A stretch of 64,000 nucleotides of DNA from Tindallia californiensis. GTDB lineage: Bacteria > Bacillota > Clostridia > Peptostreptococcales > Tindalliaceae. The translations under genes and the position numbers were made by a program. Under the pieces are notes generated by a model. It was not told where the DNA came from. It made no database searches and was given only the letters and a program-made list of their open reading frames with translations. The stretch is from NCBI RefSeq assembly GCF_900107405.1, contig NZ_FNPV01000001.1, forward strand, positions 310,001-374,000, given 5' to 3'. Each line of letters starts with the position of its first letter. Position 1 is the stretch's first letter. This document shows positions 8,690-16,935 of the stretch, in pieces.

Positions 8690-9916
8690 ATGATAACCAA
8701 GAAACAATACTGGAATAATCCTTATCTCACAGAATTTGTTGACGTGATTCAAAAGGTTGAAAAAGAACCTTCTGATCCTAAGCTTATGCGAATACAACTA
8801 AATTCAACTATTTTTTATCCAGAAGGAGGAGGTCAACCTTCTGACTTAGGAAGTATCAATGACCATCCAGTTCTTCACGTCTATGAAGAAAATGGTGTTA
8901 TCTGGCATATTGTAGACGCTATTTTAAGTCCATCAGAAGAGATCACAGGAATTATTGATTGGAATCGTCGCTTTGATCACATGCAACAACATCTTGGCCA
9001 GCATTTACTTTCTGCTTTATTAGAAAAACACTATCAGGCAAAAACAGTTGGGTTTCATCTTGGTGAGGAATACGTGACGATCGATATCAATCATAAAAAT
9101 TTAACTCCTATCGAAATTGATCGTTTGGAAACCATGTGTAACGATCTAATTCAAGCCAATTTACCTGTTTCTTCCACTGTTTCCGATGCTTTTACTGAAA
9201 ATAATGCCACTACTCGAAAGGATGCAAGTTCACCTTCCATTCAGGAAAATCTAAGGATCATTGAAGTTAAGGATGTTGACCGCTGTGCTTGTGGTGGTAC
9301 TCATCCTCGTCAAACAGGTGAGATCGGTCTCATTAAAATATTAAAGTGTGAAAATCATAAAGATGGTCTTCGCCTCACTTTTATTAGTGGAAAAAGAGCA
9401 AATACTTTTTTCCAGTCTCTCTATCAAGAAATGCGTTCTTTGTCCACCAGCTTATCTGTCAACTGGCAGGAGCTTAAAATGGCTGTTGATCACTTAACCC
9501 TCGAAAAAAAAGAACTGTTTCAAAAAAATCGCCGGATTTCTTCTGAGCTCGCCGACTATAAAGCCGAAAGTTTATATCATTCTTCTGAGAAGATTGGCTC
9601 ACACAGATTATTACAAGTAAGCCTCGAAGATATTGATCCCGCTACTCTAGATCAGTTGATTAACCAACTGAAATCTTACAAAAATCTTATTTTTTTAGTA
9701 GCTGTTCTTCGCCCTTCTTTCCGGATTATTATGGGTAATTATAGTTCCGCATCTCACCTCTCTATGAAAAATGTTTTTTCTGAAACTAAAGATATCATAA
9801 ACGGCAAAGGCGGCGGAAATCATCAAATTGCTCAGGGAAGTGGCGAAAATCCAGGTGCTGTAAATCAAATGCTGGCAGAAGCAAGAAAGATTATTATCGA
9901 TCATCTCCTTCAGTAG
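8690..9916 (+). CDS. Alanyl-tRNA editing protein (AlaX-L type) with DHHA1 domain
   Basis: The 408-residue protein resembles the editing part of alanyl-tRNA synthetase without the catalytic core. Visible are an N-terminal beta-barrel (FYPEGGGQPSD), the zinc-binding HMQQH at 97-101 and CGGTH at 201-205, and a C-terminal DHHA1 region with GKGGGNHQIAQGSG. It should hydrolyse mischarged Ser- or Gly-tRNA(Ala) in trans. The ATG at 8690 follows a strong AGGAGGAG; the frame is open back to 8639 but that part overlaps the previous gene. It is 31 bases downstream of the hypothetical gene and is followed by an independent tRNA promoter. Confidence 0.93.
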   Translation: MITKKQYWNNPYLTEFVDVIQKVEKEPSDPKLMRIQLNSTIFYPEGGGQPSDLGSINDHPVLHVYEENGVIWHIVDAILSPSEEITGIIDWNRRFDHMQQHLGQHLLSALLEKHYQAKTVGFHLGEEYVTIDINHKNLTPIEIDRLETMCNDLIQANLPVSSTVSDAFTENNATTRKDASSPSIQENLRIIEVKDVDRCACGGTHPRQTGEIGLIKILKCENHKDGLRLTFISGKRANTFFQSLYQEMRSLSTSLSVNWQELKMAVDHLTLEKKELFQKNRRISSELADYKAESLYHSSEKIGSHRLLQVSLEDIDPATLDQLINQLKSYKNLIFLVAVLRPSFRIIMGNYSSASHLSMKNVFSETKDIINGKGGGNHQIAQGSGENPGAVNQMLAEARKIIIDHLLQ

Positions 9917-9927
9917 ATGATTAGACA

Positions 9928-9956
9928 TTGACAGTTCATCGCTAAAAATGTATACT
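9928..9956 (+). promoter_or_regulatory. Sigma-A-type promoter of tRNA-Leu(GAG)
   Basis: TTGACA (9928-9933), a 17-base spacer and TATACT (9951-9956) are a near-consensus promoter that starts transcription about 28 bases before the tRNA. Confidence 0.85.
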
Positions 9957-9990
9957 GTTATAGTGATTTTACTAAAGCAATTAACACATT

Positions 9991-10076
9991 GCGAGTGTGC
10001 CGGAATTGGCAGACGGGCATGGTTGAGGGCCATGTGTCTTATGGACGTGCGGGTTCAAGTCCCGCCACTCGCACCA
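9991..10076 (+). tRNA. tRNA-Leu(GAG)
   Basis: The acceptor stem GCGAGTG (9991-9997) pairs with CACTCGC (10066-10072). It is followed by discriminator A and an encoded CCA (10074-10076). The anticodon stem CATGG/CCATG holds the loop TTGAGGG with anticodon GAG at 10025-10027. A long variable arm and the T-arm CGGGTTCAAGTCCCG complete a class II leucine tRNA, which reads CTC and CTT codons. Confidence 0.96.
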
Positions 10077-10094
10077 TCAATGGATGATAAGTCA

Positions 10095-10144
10095 CTTCAT
10101 ATAAAAAACCCGCTGATTCCTTCAACGGGTTTTTTTATATGAAG
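10095..10144. terminator. Bidirectional terminator between tRNA-Leu and the peptide-binding protein gene
   Basis: CTTCATATAAAAAACCCG (from 10095) pairs with CGGGTTTTTTTATATGAAG (to 10144) around a 13-base loop. Poly-T or poly-A tracts flank both sides, so it can end the plus-strand tRNA transcript and the minus-strand gene at 10156. Confidence 0.9.
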
Positions 10145-10155
10145 ATTTGATGTAG

Positions 10156-11766
10156 TTAATCCTCTGTCTCCACTTTCACAACGTAAGCATTTTCTATTCC
10201 ATTAAACCAATTAAAAGCATTCGGCTCTAAGTCTCCCTTTAAGGTTTCTCTGTGAAGTATTGCATGGTTTTTATAAAAAAGGCTGATGTATGGCATTTCT
10301 TCAATAAACAACCTTTGGAATCTTCCCCATTCTTCTCGTTTTTGATTTTGATTTGCTGCTCCAAAAATATTTTCTAATATTTCATCCATATCATCATTTT
10401 GGTACTGAACAAAGTTACCCGCATCCCTTTGTGTTGAATGAAAAGCAAAGGAAAAGTCTTGTAAAAAGGATAGGTGCCATCCAGCTAATACCAAATCATA
10501 GTTTCTTTCTTCAATTCTATCCTGAAGATCCTCCCAAGAAGCTTTCTCCACTTCCACCACCAGACCTGCCTCATTTAACTGTTCTGCAATTACATGGGCA
10601 GTAGCAACACGAAGCTGGTTGTCTTCATTGGTTAATAAGGTAAATACTGTTTCTTCCGGCATTTCTAGGTCTTGAATCATTTGCCGTGCCGTCTCCTGAT
10701 TAAAAGAGTAAGTGAGTTCATCGGAGGTTGATAGCCATGAATGCGGAAATACCGGTGTATCCGTTACTATCCCATGATTGAAATATAGTTGTTGAAGTAT
10801 CTGTTCTCTATCGATAGCATAAGCTATCGCTTGCCTCAACTCTTTACGATTCATCCATTCGTTAGTAAAGTTTACACCTATAAACTCATATTTATTGGAC
10901 AGAAAGGATTTTCCAGTTACTTCGTCCCTGTCCGTATGTTTTGTCCAATCGATGGAGAGCGGTTCTACTATATCAATTTCACCACTTTCAAACATCGACA
11001 TGGCTGCTTCACGATCAGGAACTACTGAAACAACAATTTCTTTTATATAAGGTGACTCGCCCCAGTAGTTGGTATAATGGCTTAACTTGAATGCTCTCGA
11101 CGTATCATGTTCTACGATCTGGTAACGACCAGTTCCTATGATTGGAAAATCATCTGATGCTAGCAAAGAACTTCCAGCGCCTTCAAATAAGTGTTGAGGT
11201 AGTATTGGAAAAACCAAGGCTTCTAACCCTCCACTAAAGGGCCGGCTAAAGCTAACTTGGACCTGATGGTCACTTACTTTTCTTGCATCGGCAATTTGAT
11301 TGATAATATCAGCATGAACAAATGGATAGTCTAAATTAGAAACTTTATTTTTCATTGCATTGATTGTGAAAACAACGTCTTCTGGCTTAAATGATTCACC
11401 GTCATGCCATGTAACGTTAGGTCTTAATGTAAAAGTAATGCTTTGCCCTCTTTCATCCCATTCCCATTCTTTGGCTAATTTAGGCTCTATTTCGCGATTT
11501 TCATTAAAGGTAACAAGCCCTTCATACACCAAATGATACATTTGCGTTAAGCTTTCATTTCCGTTAAAAAGCGGATTAAGACTACCTGGTCTACTAACCG
11601 CAATCTGTAACGCACCACTATCCTCTGGATTAAAGCTTGCTGCTGCATGCTCACTTGAATCCTTTTCTTCCTTTGCCGCTTCTTTGTTTCCACAGCCTAC
11701 TATCGCCATCATAAAAAAAGCGATCATTAAAATAGATACGATGCTTATGATTTTTTTATTTTTCAA
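10156..11766 (-). CDS. ABC transporter substrate-binding lipoprotein, peptide/nickel family (SBP family 5)
   Basis: The 536-residue precursor has a lipoprotein signal (lipobox IVGC, Cys25) and the full family 5 fold. Visible marks are LNPLFNG near the start, LVYEGLVTFNENREIEPKLA, TFTLRPNVTWHDGESF and AIAYAIDREQILQQL. It should bind oligopeptides or a similar solute outside the membrane and deliver it to an ABC permease. No permease or ATPase gene is next to it, so it is an orphan here. It lies 23 bases downstream of coaE on the same strand and ends at a strong terminator, so it is probably last in a polA-coaE transcript. Confidence 0.92.
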   Translation of the reverse strand: MKNKKIISIVSILMIAFFMMAIVGCGNKEAAKEEKDSSEHAAASFNPEDSGALQIAVSRPGSLNPLFNGNESLTQMYHLVYEGLVTFNENREIEPKLAKEWEWDERGQSITFTLRPNVTWHDGESFKPEDVVFTINAMKNKVSNLDYPFVHADIINQIADARKVSDHQVQVSFSRPFSGGLEALVFPILPQHLFEGAGSSLLASDDFPIIGTGRYQIVEHDTSRAFKLSHYTNYWGESPYIKEIVVSVVPDREAAMSMFESGEIDIVEPLSIDWTKHTDRDEVTGKSFLSNKYEFIGVNFTNEWMNRKELRQAIAYAIDREQILQQLYFNHGIVTDTPVFPHSWLSTSDELTYSFNQETARQMIQDLEMPEETVFTLLTNEDNQLRVATAHVIAEQLNEAGLVVEVEKASWEDLQDRIEERNYDLVLAGWHLSFLQDFSFAFHSTQRDAGNFVQYQNDDMDEILENIFGAANQNQKREEWGRFQRLFIEEMPYISLFYKNHAILHRETLKGDLEPNAFNWFNGIENAYVVKVETED

Positions 11767-11789
11767 CCGTAAACCCTCCTATATGTTTC

Positions 11790-12398
11790 TTATTGGTTCT
11801 CTTCCATGAATTGATTAAAGTAATGTTCTACTTGTTTGCTTAAACCATGTCTATCTCCATTATTATCAATGATAATATGTGACTTTTTCTTATTTTCCAC
11901 CTGTCCCGGTTGAGCCTTCACTCTATTCATAGCTTCCTTAAAAGCGATTTTATCCCTTTGGATAATTCGTTTAATACGCAAATCCACTTCTGCATCCACA
12001 TACCAAACCTGGTCAACTTTCTGATCCAACCCAGTTTCAATAAGTAATGCCGCATCAATGACAGCAACAATGGCTTTTGACTCATTAAAAAATACTTCTA
12101 GGTATTTTTCAACTTCCTCTATAATAGCAGGATGCAGTAATTCGTTTAACATTTCCCTCTTCTCATCTTTTTCAAATACTAATTTTCCTAAAGCTCTCCG
12201 ATTCAAATTTCCTTCATGATCAAGGATATTCGAACCAAAAGTATTTTGGAGCTTTTTCAATAACACAGTGCCCTTTTGAACTACTTTCCTAGCAATTATA
12301 TCGGCATCAATGATTTGTGCTCCATTTGTCCTAAGTATTTCGGACACTGAGCTTTTTCCTGAGCCAATAGGGCCTGTCAGTCCAATAACTTTTTTCAT
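11790..12398 (-). CDS. coaE: Dephospho-CoA kinase
   Basis: The enzyme phosphorylates the 3'-OH of the ribose of dephospho-CoA, the last step of coenzyme A synthesis. The 202-residue protein starts MKKVIGLTG with a P-loop GPIGSGKS (9-16), followed by DADIIARKVV and LLHPAI, typical of CoaE. I chose the ATG at 12398, with AGGTG seven bases upstream, over an open extension to 12449 that runs into polA. Only 10 bases separate it from the polA stop, so the two are translationally close; polA-coaE order is common in Firmicutes. Confidence 0.95.
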   Translation of the reverse strand: MKKVIGLTGPIGSGKSSVSEILRTNGAQIIDADIIARKVVQKGTVLLKKLQNTFGSNILDHEGNLNRRALGKLVFEKDEKREMLNELLHPAIIEEVEKYLEVFFNESKAIVAVIDAALLIETGLDQKVDQVWYVDAEVDLRIKRIIQRDKIAFKEAMNRVKAQPGQVENKKKSHIIIDNNGDRHGLSKQVEHYFNQFMEENQ

Positions 12399-12408
12399 TT
12401 CTTTACAC

Positions 12409-15090
12409 CTACTTTGCATCATACCAGTTTTTCGCCACTGATAAATCAACCTTAAGTGGAACTTTTAATGTCATTGTATTTTCCATTTCTCTTTTAAGAA
12501 TGTTAGAAACCTCTTCCACTTCTTCATCCGGTGCTTCAATGATCAACTCATCATGTACCTGCAAAATGATTTTTGCTTTATAATCATTCTCTCTTAATTT
12601 TTTATACACTTTAACCATGGCAATTTTAATGATATCAGCCGCTGTGCCTTGTATCGGCGTGTTCATCGCTAAGCGTTCTCCAAAAGAACGTTGGTTAAAG
12701 TTTTTAGAGTGTATTTCAGGTATATAACGTATTCTGTTCATTAGTGTACGCACAGCGCCTTCTCTGGCACCTTCTTGAATCATCTCATTAACATATTTTT
12801 TCACACCTGGATATTGTTCAAAATATTCCTGGATATAACTCTGAGCTTCATTGCGGGTTATATTTAAGTTTGTCGCTAATCCATAGTCGCTTATTCCATA
12901 AATAATACCAAAGTTCACAGCCTTTGCTTTACTTCTCATGATCGATGTAACCTCTTTTTCAGGAATATTAAATATTTGTGCCGCTGTCCTTGTATGAATA
13001 TCAGACTCTTCTTGAAACGCTTTTAACATCCCCTCATCATCGGAAAGATGCGCCATAATTCGTAATTCAATTTGTGAATAATCAGCATCTATAAACTGAT
13101 ACCCATCCCGAGCTACAAAAACCTTTCTAAGTTGACGACCAGTTTCTGTCTTAACCGGAATGTTTTGCAAATTAGGTTCTGAGCTAGATATTCTACCTGT
13201 AGCTGTAGTTGCCTGATGAAAGGTGGAGTATATTCGTTTTTTCTCTTGGTTTAAAATAGCCCCAAGTCCATCAATATAGGTGCTTTTTATTTTCGACAAC
13301 TGCCTATACTCTAATATGAGTGGAATAACTTGATGCTTCTCTTTTAGCTTTTCTAAAACTTCCGCATTCGTTGAAAATCCAGTCTTTGTTTTTTTAATTG
13401 GAGGTAGTTTCAATTTTTCAAATAGCACTTCACCCAATTGCTTCGGCGAATTTATATTGAATTCCACTCCTGCCGACTCAAAAATAGATGCTTTGTTTTG
13501 TTTGATGTTTTCATCAAATTTATCTCTTAATATTTCTAAGTATTTTGGATCTACTCCAATGCCTTCCTTTTCCATGGAAGCTAATACTTCTGTAAGTGGA
13601 AGCTCCACTTGATAATAGAGCTCTTCAAGTTTTTCTTCTTTAAGTTTATCCTTAAACGTCGGATAGCACCGATGGATAAAATGTACTGTATCCGATAATA
13701 ATTCCGCCATCTTACTTTCTTCTATATCTTGGAGTTGCTTTTTTTTCTTTCCTTTTCCCAGCCATTCGTCCGGTTCTTCAAGCTCCAACCCTTCATATTG
13801 CGCAGCCATATCAGTCAATCGATAACTTGATTTTGAGGGGTTGATTAAATAGTCTGCTAACATAATATCAAAATAAGGTTCGCCTACTTCTTTTCCCCTA
13901 TTCATTAAATAACTGCTTTCCTTTTTAAGATCATGGGTTATTTTCGTTATATTAAACTCTGTGAGCCATTTTTCAATTAGCTTCTTCATCCCTAAGGATT
14001 CCTCATCATCACCCTTGTAATGAATCCATCCGGAAGCTTCTTTATTATCAAGCATAAACCCTATCGCCACAGCTTCATTATTCGGTGCATGTTCATTGTT
14101 CGACAAAGAATAGAAGTACAAACGTTCTCCCTTTTCAACCTGTTTAGATATTTTCTCCAATGATCTTAAACTGGTAATTTGTGATAAAAGTTCTTTTTCT
14201 TTCCCGTCAGAATTTGAACGTTCATCTGTCAATACTTTATCCAGCAAAGTATTGAACTCGTATTGCCTAAAAAGTTCCAAAAGCTTGCTGTGTTTCATTG
14301 ATCTCGGTGTCATTTCTTCTAAAAGAAGCTCTATAGGAACGCCAGTCTCAATCGTCGCAAGTTTTTTGCTAAGGATGAGCTGTTCTTGATATTCAGATAC
14401 TTTTTCCTGTAGCTTTTTGTTACTAATAGCTTCTTGTTGATTAAGAATATTTTCGATAGATCCGAATTCTTTCACCAGCTTTGTTGCGGTTTTAATGCCT
14501 ACACCAGGGATGCCGGGAATATTATCAGATTTATCTCCCATAAGTCCTTTCAAGTCAATCATTCGTTCTACTGGAATTTCAAAATCTGCCACAATTCTTG
14601 CCGGGTCGTACCTTTCAATGTTTGAAATCCCCTTTTTAGTTATCATTAAGGTGATTTTATCTGACGCTAATTGTAAAACATCTTTATCACCAGATACAAT
14701 GTAGGTATGACATCCATCATTCTCTGCTATTTTAGCCACCGTTCCAATTAAATCATCTGCTTCAAAACCCTCTAACTCCATTCGATAAATCCCCAGAGCA
14801 TCTAAGATTTCTTTTAGCGGCTCAATTTGCTCCGCCAGTTCTTCAGGCATTTTTTTTCTTCCAGCTTTATAGTCAGTATATTTTTTATGCCGAAAAGTTG
14901 GTGCTTTAAGATCAAAAGCTACGGTAATATAGTCCGGCACTATTTCTTCCTGAACCTTAAAAAGCATTGTTAAAAAACCGTAAATCCCATTTGTATGCAT
15001 TCCTTCACGATTTGTTAAAGGCGGAAGTGCATAAAAAGCCCTGTTTACTAAACTGTTCCCGTCTATAATAAGCATTTTTTTATTTGTCAT
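12409..15090 (-). CDS. polA: DNA polymerase I, apparently without proofreading activity
   Basis: This repair and Okazaki-fragment polymerase has 893 residues. The N-terminal 5'-3' exonuclease is intact (IDGNSLVNRAFYALP, FEADDLIG, GLMGDKSDNIPGIPGVG). The polymerase motifs are A ADYSQIELR (669-677), B RSKAKAVNFGIIYG (719-732) and C VHDE (845-848). The central 3'-5' exonuclease domain keeps its size but lacks the DxE metal site: the equivalent segment reads YFYSLSNNE. This loss is known in Bacillus and Thermus enzymes. The ATG at 15090 has GGAG eight bases upstream; the frame is open to 15276 but that would run across a tRNA gene. Confidence 0.96.
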   Translation of the reverse strand: MTNKKMLIIDGNSLVNRAFYALPPLTNREGMHTNGIYGFLTMLFKVQEEIVPDYITVAFDLKAPTFRHKKYTDYKAGRKKMPEELAEQIEPLKEILDALGIYRMELEGFEADDLIGTVAKIAENDGCHTYIVSGDKDVLQLASDKITLMITKKGISNIERYDPARIVADFEIPVERMIDLKGLMGDKSDNIPGIPGVGIKTATKLVKEFGSIENILNQQEAISNKKLQEKVSEYQEQLILSKKLATIETGVPIELLLEEMTPRSMKHSKLLELFRQYEFNTLLDKVLTDERSNSDGKEKELLSQITSLRSLEKISKQVEKGERLYFYSLSNNEHAPNNEAVAIGFMLDNKEASGWIHYKGDDEESLGMKKLIEKWLTEFNITKITHDLKKESSYLMNRGKEVGEPYFDIMLADYLINPSKSSYRLTDMAAQYEGLELEEPDEWLGKGKKKKQLQDIEESKMAELLSDTVHFIHRCYPTFKDKLKEEKLEELYYQVELPLTEVLASMEKEGIGVDPKYLEILRDKFDENIKQNKASIFESAGVEFNINSPKQLGEVLFEKLKLPPIKKTKTGFSTNAEVLEKLKEKHQVIPLILEYRQLSKIKSTYIDGLGAILNQEKKRIYSTFHQATTATGRISSSEPNLQNIPVKTETGRQLRKVFVARDGYQFIDADYSQIELRIMAHLSDDEGMLKAFQEESDIHTRTAAQIFNIPEKEVTSIMRSKAKAVNFGIIYGISDYGLATNLNITRNEAQSYIQEYFEQYPGVKKYVNEMIQEGAREGAVRTLMNRIRYIPEIHSKNFNQRSFGERLAMNTPIQGTAADIIKIAMVKVYKKLRENDYKAKIILQVHDELIIEAPDEEVEEVSNILKREMENTMTLKVPLKVDLSVAKNWYDAK

Positions 15091-15127
15091 GACAGACACT
15101 CCTTTTTCATTCTGTCGATCCTTAGCT

Positions 15128-15156
15128 ATTGTACCACGTTTAAGGCCACCCAGTAA
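15128..15156 (-). promoter_or_regulatory. Possible polA promoter
   Basis: On the minus strand TTACTG (15156-15151), a 17-base spacer and TACAAT (15133-15128) lie 38 bases before the polA start. The -35 match is poor. Confidence 0.45.
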
Positions 15157-15176
15157 ATGACTGGTTTGAAATGTTA

Positions 15177-15205
15177 TTGACTTTCTCAAAATAATATGGT
15201 ACGAT
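15177..15205 (+). promoter_or_regulatory. Promoter of tRNA-Leu(CAA)
   Basis: TTGACT (15177-15182), a 17-base spacer and TACGAT (15200-15205) lie just upstream of the tRNA. Confidence 0.7.
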
Positions 15206-15220
15206 ATACTGCGTAGTTGA

Positions 15221-15307
15221 GCCGCGGTGGCGGAACTGGCAGACGCAGCAGACTCAAAATCTGCCGATGGAAACATCGTGGGGGTTCGATTCCCTTCCGC
15301 GGCACCA
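15221..15307 (+). tRNA. tRNA-Leu(CAA)
   Basis: The acceptor GCCGCGG (15221-15227) pairs with CCGCGGC (15297-15303), followed by A and an encoded CCA (15305-15307). The anticodon stem GCAGA/TCTGC holds the loop CTCAAAA with anticodon CAA at 15255-15257. A long variable arm (GATGGAAACATC) marks it as a class II leucine tRNA reading TTG. Confidence 0.96.
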
Positions 15308-15319
15308 CATTTGCCTGAA

Positions 15320-15352
15320 ATATCCTTCGAATAATTCGAAGGATATTTTTTT
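15320..15352 (+). terminator. Rho-independent terminator after tRNA-Leu(CAA)
   Basis: A perfect 12-bp stem ATATCCTTCGAA / TTCGAAGGATAT with a 3-base loop is followed by a T tract. It ends 28 bases before the cation efflux gene, so that gene needs its own start or read-through. Confidence 0.9.
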
Positions 15353-15380
15353 AATCAGGCTTTTAAGGAGCGTTCGTATC

Positions 15381-16259
15381 ATGAATGATGAAATGCGATT
15401 TCAAAAAGCAAAAAGAGTTTCCCTCGTTAGTATCTTAGGAAACCTCACATTAACGATCGCAAAGCTAGTTGCCGGTTTTTTGGCTGGTAGTACCGCTCTG
15501 GTTGCTGATGCTTTTCATTCTTCTTCCGACTTAATTGGAACCATTATTCTTCTAAAAGGGATGCAAATAGCTCACCAACCAGCAGATGAAAACCATCCTT
15601 TTGGTCATCATCGTGCTGAAACCATCACATCCGAAATACTCGCCTTCATTTTAATGATCACAGCTGCCGGTATTGGATACAAAGGTTTTCAGATTCTCAC
15701 TTCAAACCACATTACTATCCCAGGAGCAGTCGCTGTCTACATTGCGATCTTTTCTATCCTATCAAAAGAATTAATGTATCGATATTCCGCAAAAGTCGGA
15801 AAAGAAATTAATAGCGATGCTATTATAGCCGATGCCTGGCATCACCGATCAGATGCATTTTCTTCTATTGCTGCATTAATTGGTATTCTTGGAGCAAGAA
15901 TGGGAATGCCTTTTATGGATCCTATTGCTGCTTTTTTCGTTGCTATATTAATTTTCCGTGCCGGTGTTCAAATCTACAAAAAAGCAGTCTCCTCACTAAT
16001 GGATACGGCTCCTTCTAACGAAACCCTAAATGCTTTAAGTGAAATCATTATCAACGTCGAAGGCGTAAAGCAAGTAGACGATCTTCGCGTTAGATATTAT
16101 GGATCAAAGATGATCATCGATCTAAAGATCAGTGTGCTACCAGAACTAACCGTTGAGGATGGCCATAATGTTGCAGGTAGAGCCAAAGCAAGGATTATGG
16201 AAAAAGATGCACGTATTCAGGATGTCTTAATCCATGTTAACCCTTATTACACTCGTTAG
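15381..16259 (+). CDS. Cation diffusion facilitator (divalent metal efflux)
   Basis: The 292-residue membrane protein belongs to the CDF/cation efflux family, which exchanges Zn, Mn, Fe or similar metals for protons at the cell membrane. It shows the signature VADAFHSSSDL in the second membrane helix, HPFGHHRAE in the following loop, and the second metal motif DAWHHRSDA. A cytoplasmic ferredoxin-like dimerisation domain covers the last 80 residues. HxxxD/HxxxD-type sites are usual for Mn or Zn carriers, but the metal cannot be fixed from sequence. The ATG at 15381 follows AAGGAG. It converges on degU. Confidence 0.93.
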   Translation: MNDEMRFQKAKRVSLVSILGNLTLTIAKLVAGFLAGSTALVADAFHSSSDLIGTIILLKGMQIAHQPADENHPFGHHRAETITSEILAFILMITAAGIGYKGFQILTSNHITIPGAVAVYIAIFSILSKELMYRYSAKVGKEINSDAIIADAWHHRSDAFSSIAALIGILGARMGMPFMDPIAAFFVAILIFRAGVQIYKKAVSSLMDTAPSNETLNALSEIIINVEGVKQVDDLRVRYYGSKMIIDLKISVLPELTVEDGHNVAGRAKARIMEKDARIQDVLIHVNPYYTR

Positions 16260-16269
16260 TCGAATAACT

Positions 16270-16935
16270 TTATACGCTCTTGATTCTATTTCTAAATGCA
16301 TAAATGGCTGCTTGGGTGCGATCATTAACCTGTATTTTCTTAAATATATTTGAAACGTGATTTTTTACCGTTTTTTCACTAATAAATAAGGTGTTGGCTA
16401 TTTCTCTATTATTTAGTCCATCTGCAATTAGCGTAAGGATTTCATATTCTCTTTTTGTCAAGCTGATCTTCTTATGATCTATCATTTCCTTCGGCTGCTC
16501 AAAATGTTTCAGTTTATGTAACTGTTGCTGATCACCTTCGGCCATAGTTGGATATACATAAGAAACGCCTTCATTAACTTCCCTGATACCATCAATTAAG
16601 ATACGGCTTTCCGCATCCTTTACAATATAGCCATTGGCTCCTAAATTAAATGTTTCGAATAAATATTCGATCTCTTCATGAAAGGTAAGAATAATTACTT
16701 TTATACTCTTATCTAAATCTTTTATCTTTCTAAGGGCCTTGATCCCATTCATCTTAGGCATGTTAATGTCTAGAAGCACAACATCCGGTTTCGTTTCCTT
16801 CACTTTTTGCACGCATTCTTCTCCATCACCAGCTTCTCCCACTACTTCTATATCATCTTCCAGTGAAATAATCTGGATAAGTCCTTGCCTAACGAGAGAG
16901 TGGTCATCCGCAATCAAAACCTTAATTTTGGCCAT
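16270..16935 (-). CDS. degU: Response regulator, DegU-like (NarL/LuxR family)
   Basis: The 221-residue regulator has a receiver domain (acidic pair D10-D11, phosphoacceptor D56 in VVLLDINMP) and a C-terminal LuxR-type HTH (LTKREYEILTLIADGLNNREIA, read in two parts, then FISEKTVKNHVSNI). It should bind DNA when phosphorylated by the DegS-like kinase encoded just upstream. In Bacillus this pair controls exoenzymes, motility and competence; the targets here are unknown. The ATG at 16935 lies behind GGAGG and overlaps the degS end by 14 bases, a sign of translational coupling. Confidence 0.9.
   Translation of the reverse strand: MAKIKVLIADDHSLVRQGLIQIISLEDDIEVVGEAGDGEECVQKVKETKPDVVLLDINMPKMNGIKALRKIKDLDKSIKVIILTFHEEIEYLFETFNLGANGYIVKDAESRILIDGIREVNEGVSYVYPTMAEGDQQQLHKLKHFEQPKEMIDHKKISLTKREYEILTLIADGLNNREIANTLFISEKTVKNHVSNIFKKIQVNDRTQAAIYAFRNRIKSV

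Noticed and set aside
9695-10033. 112-residue minus-strand frame over the tRNA-Leu(GAG) region
   Set aside because: Antisense to the editing gene and the tRNA; no coding signs.
15091-15276. N-terminal extension of polA by 62 residues
   Set aside because: It would be read across tRNA-Leu(CAA) on the opposite strand and has no homology or ribosome site; ATG 15090 has GGAG at good spacing.
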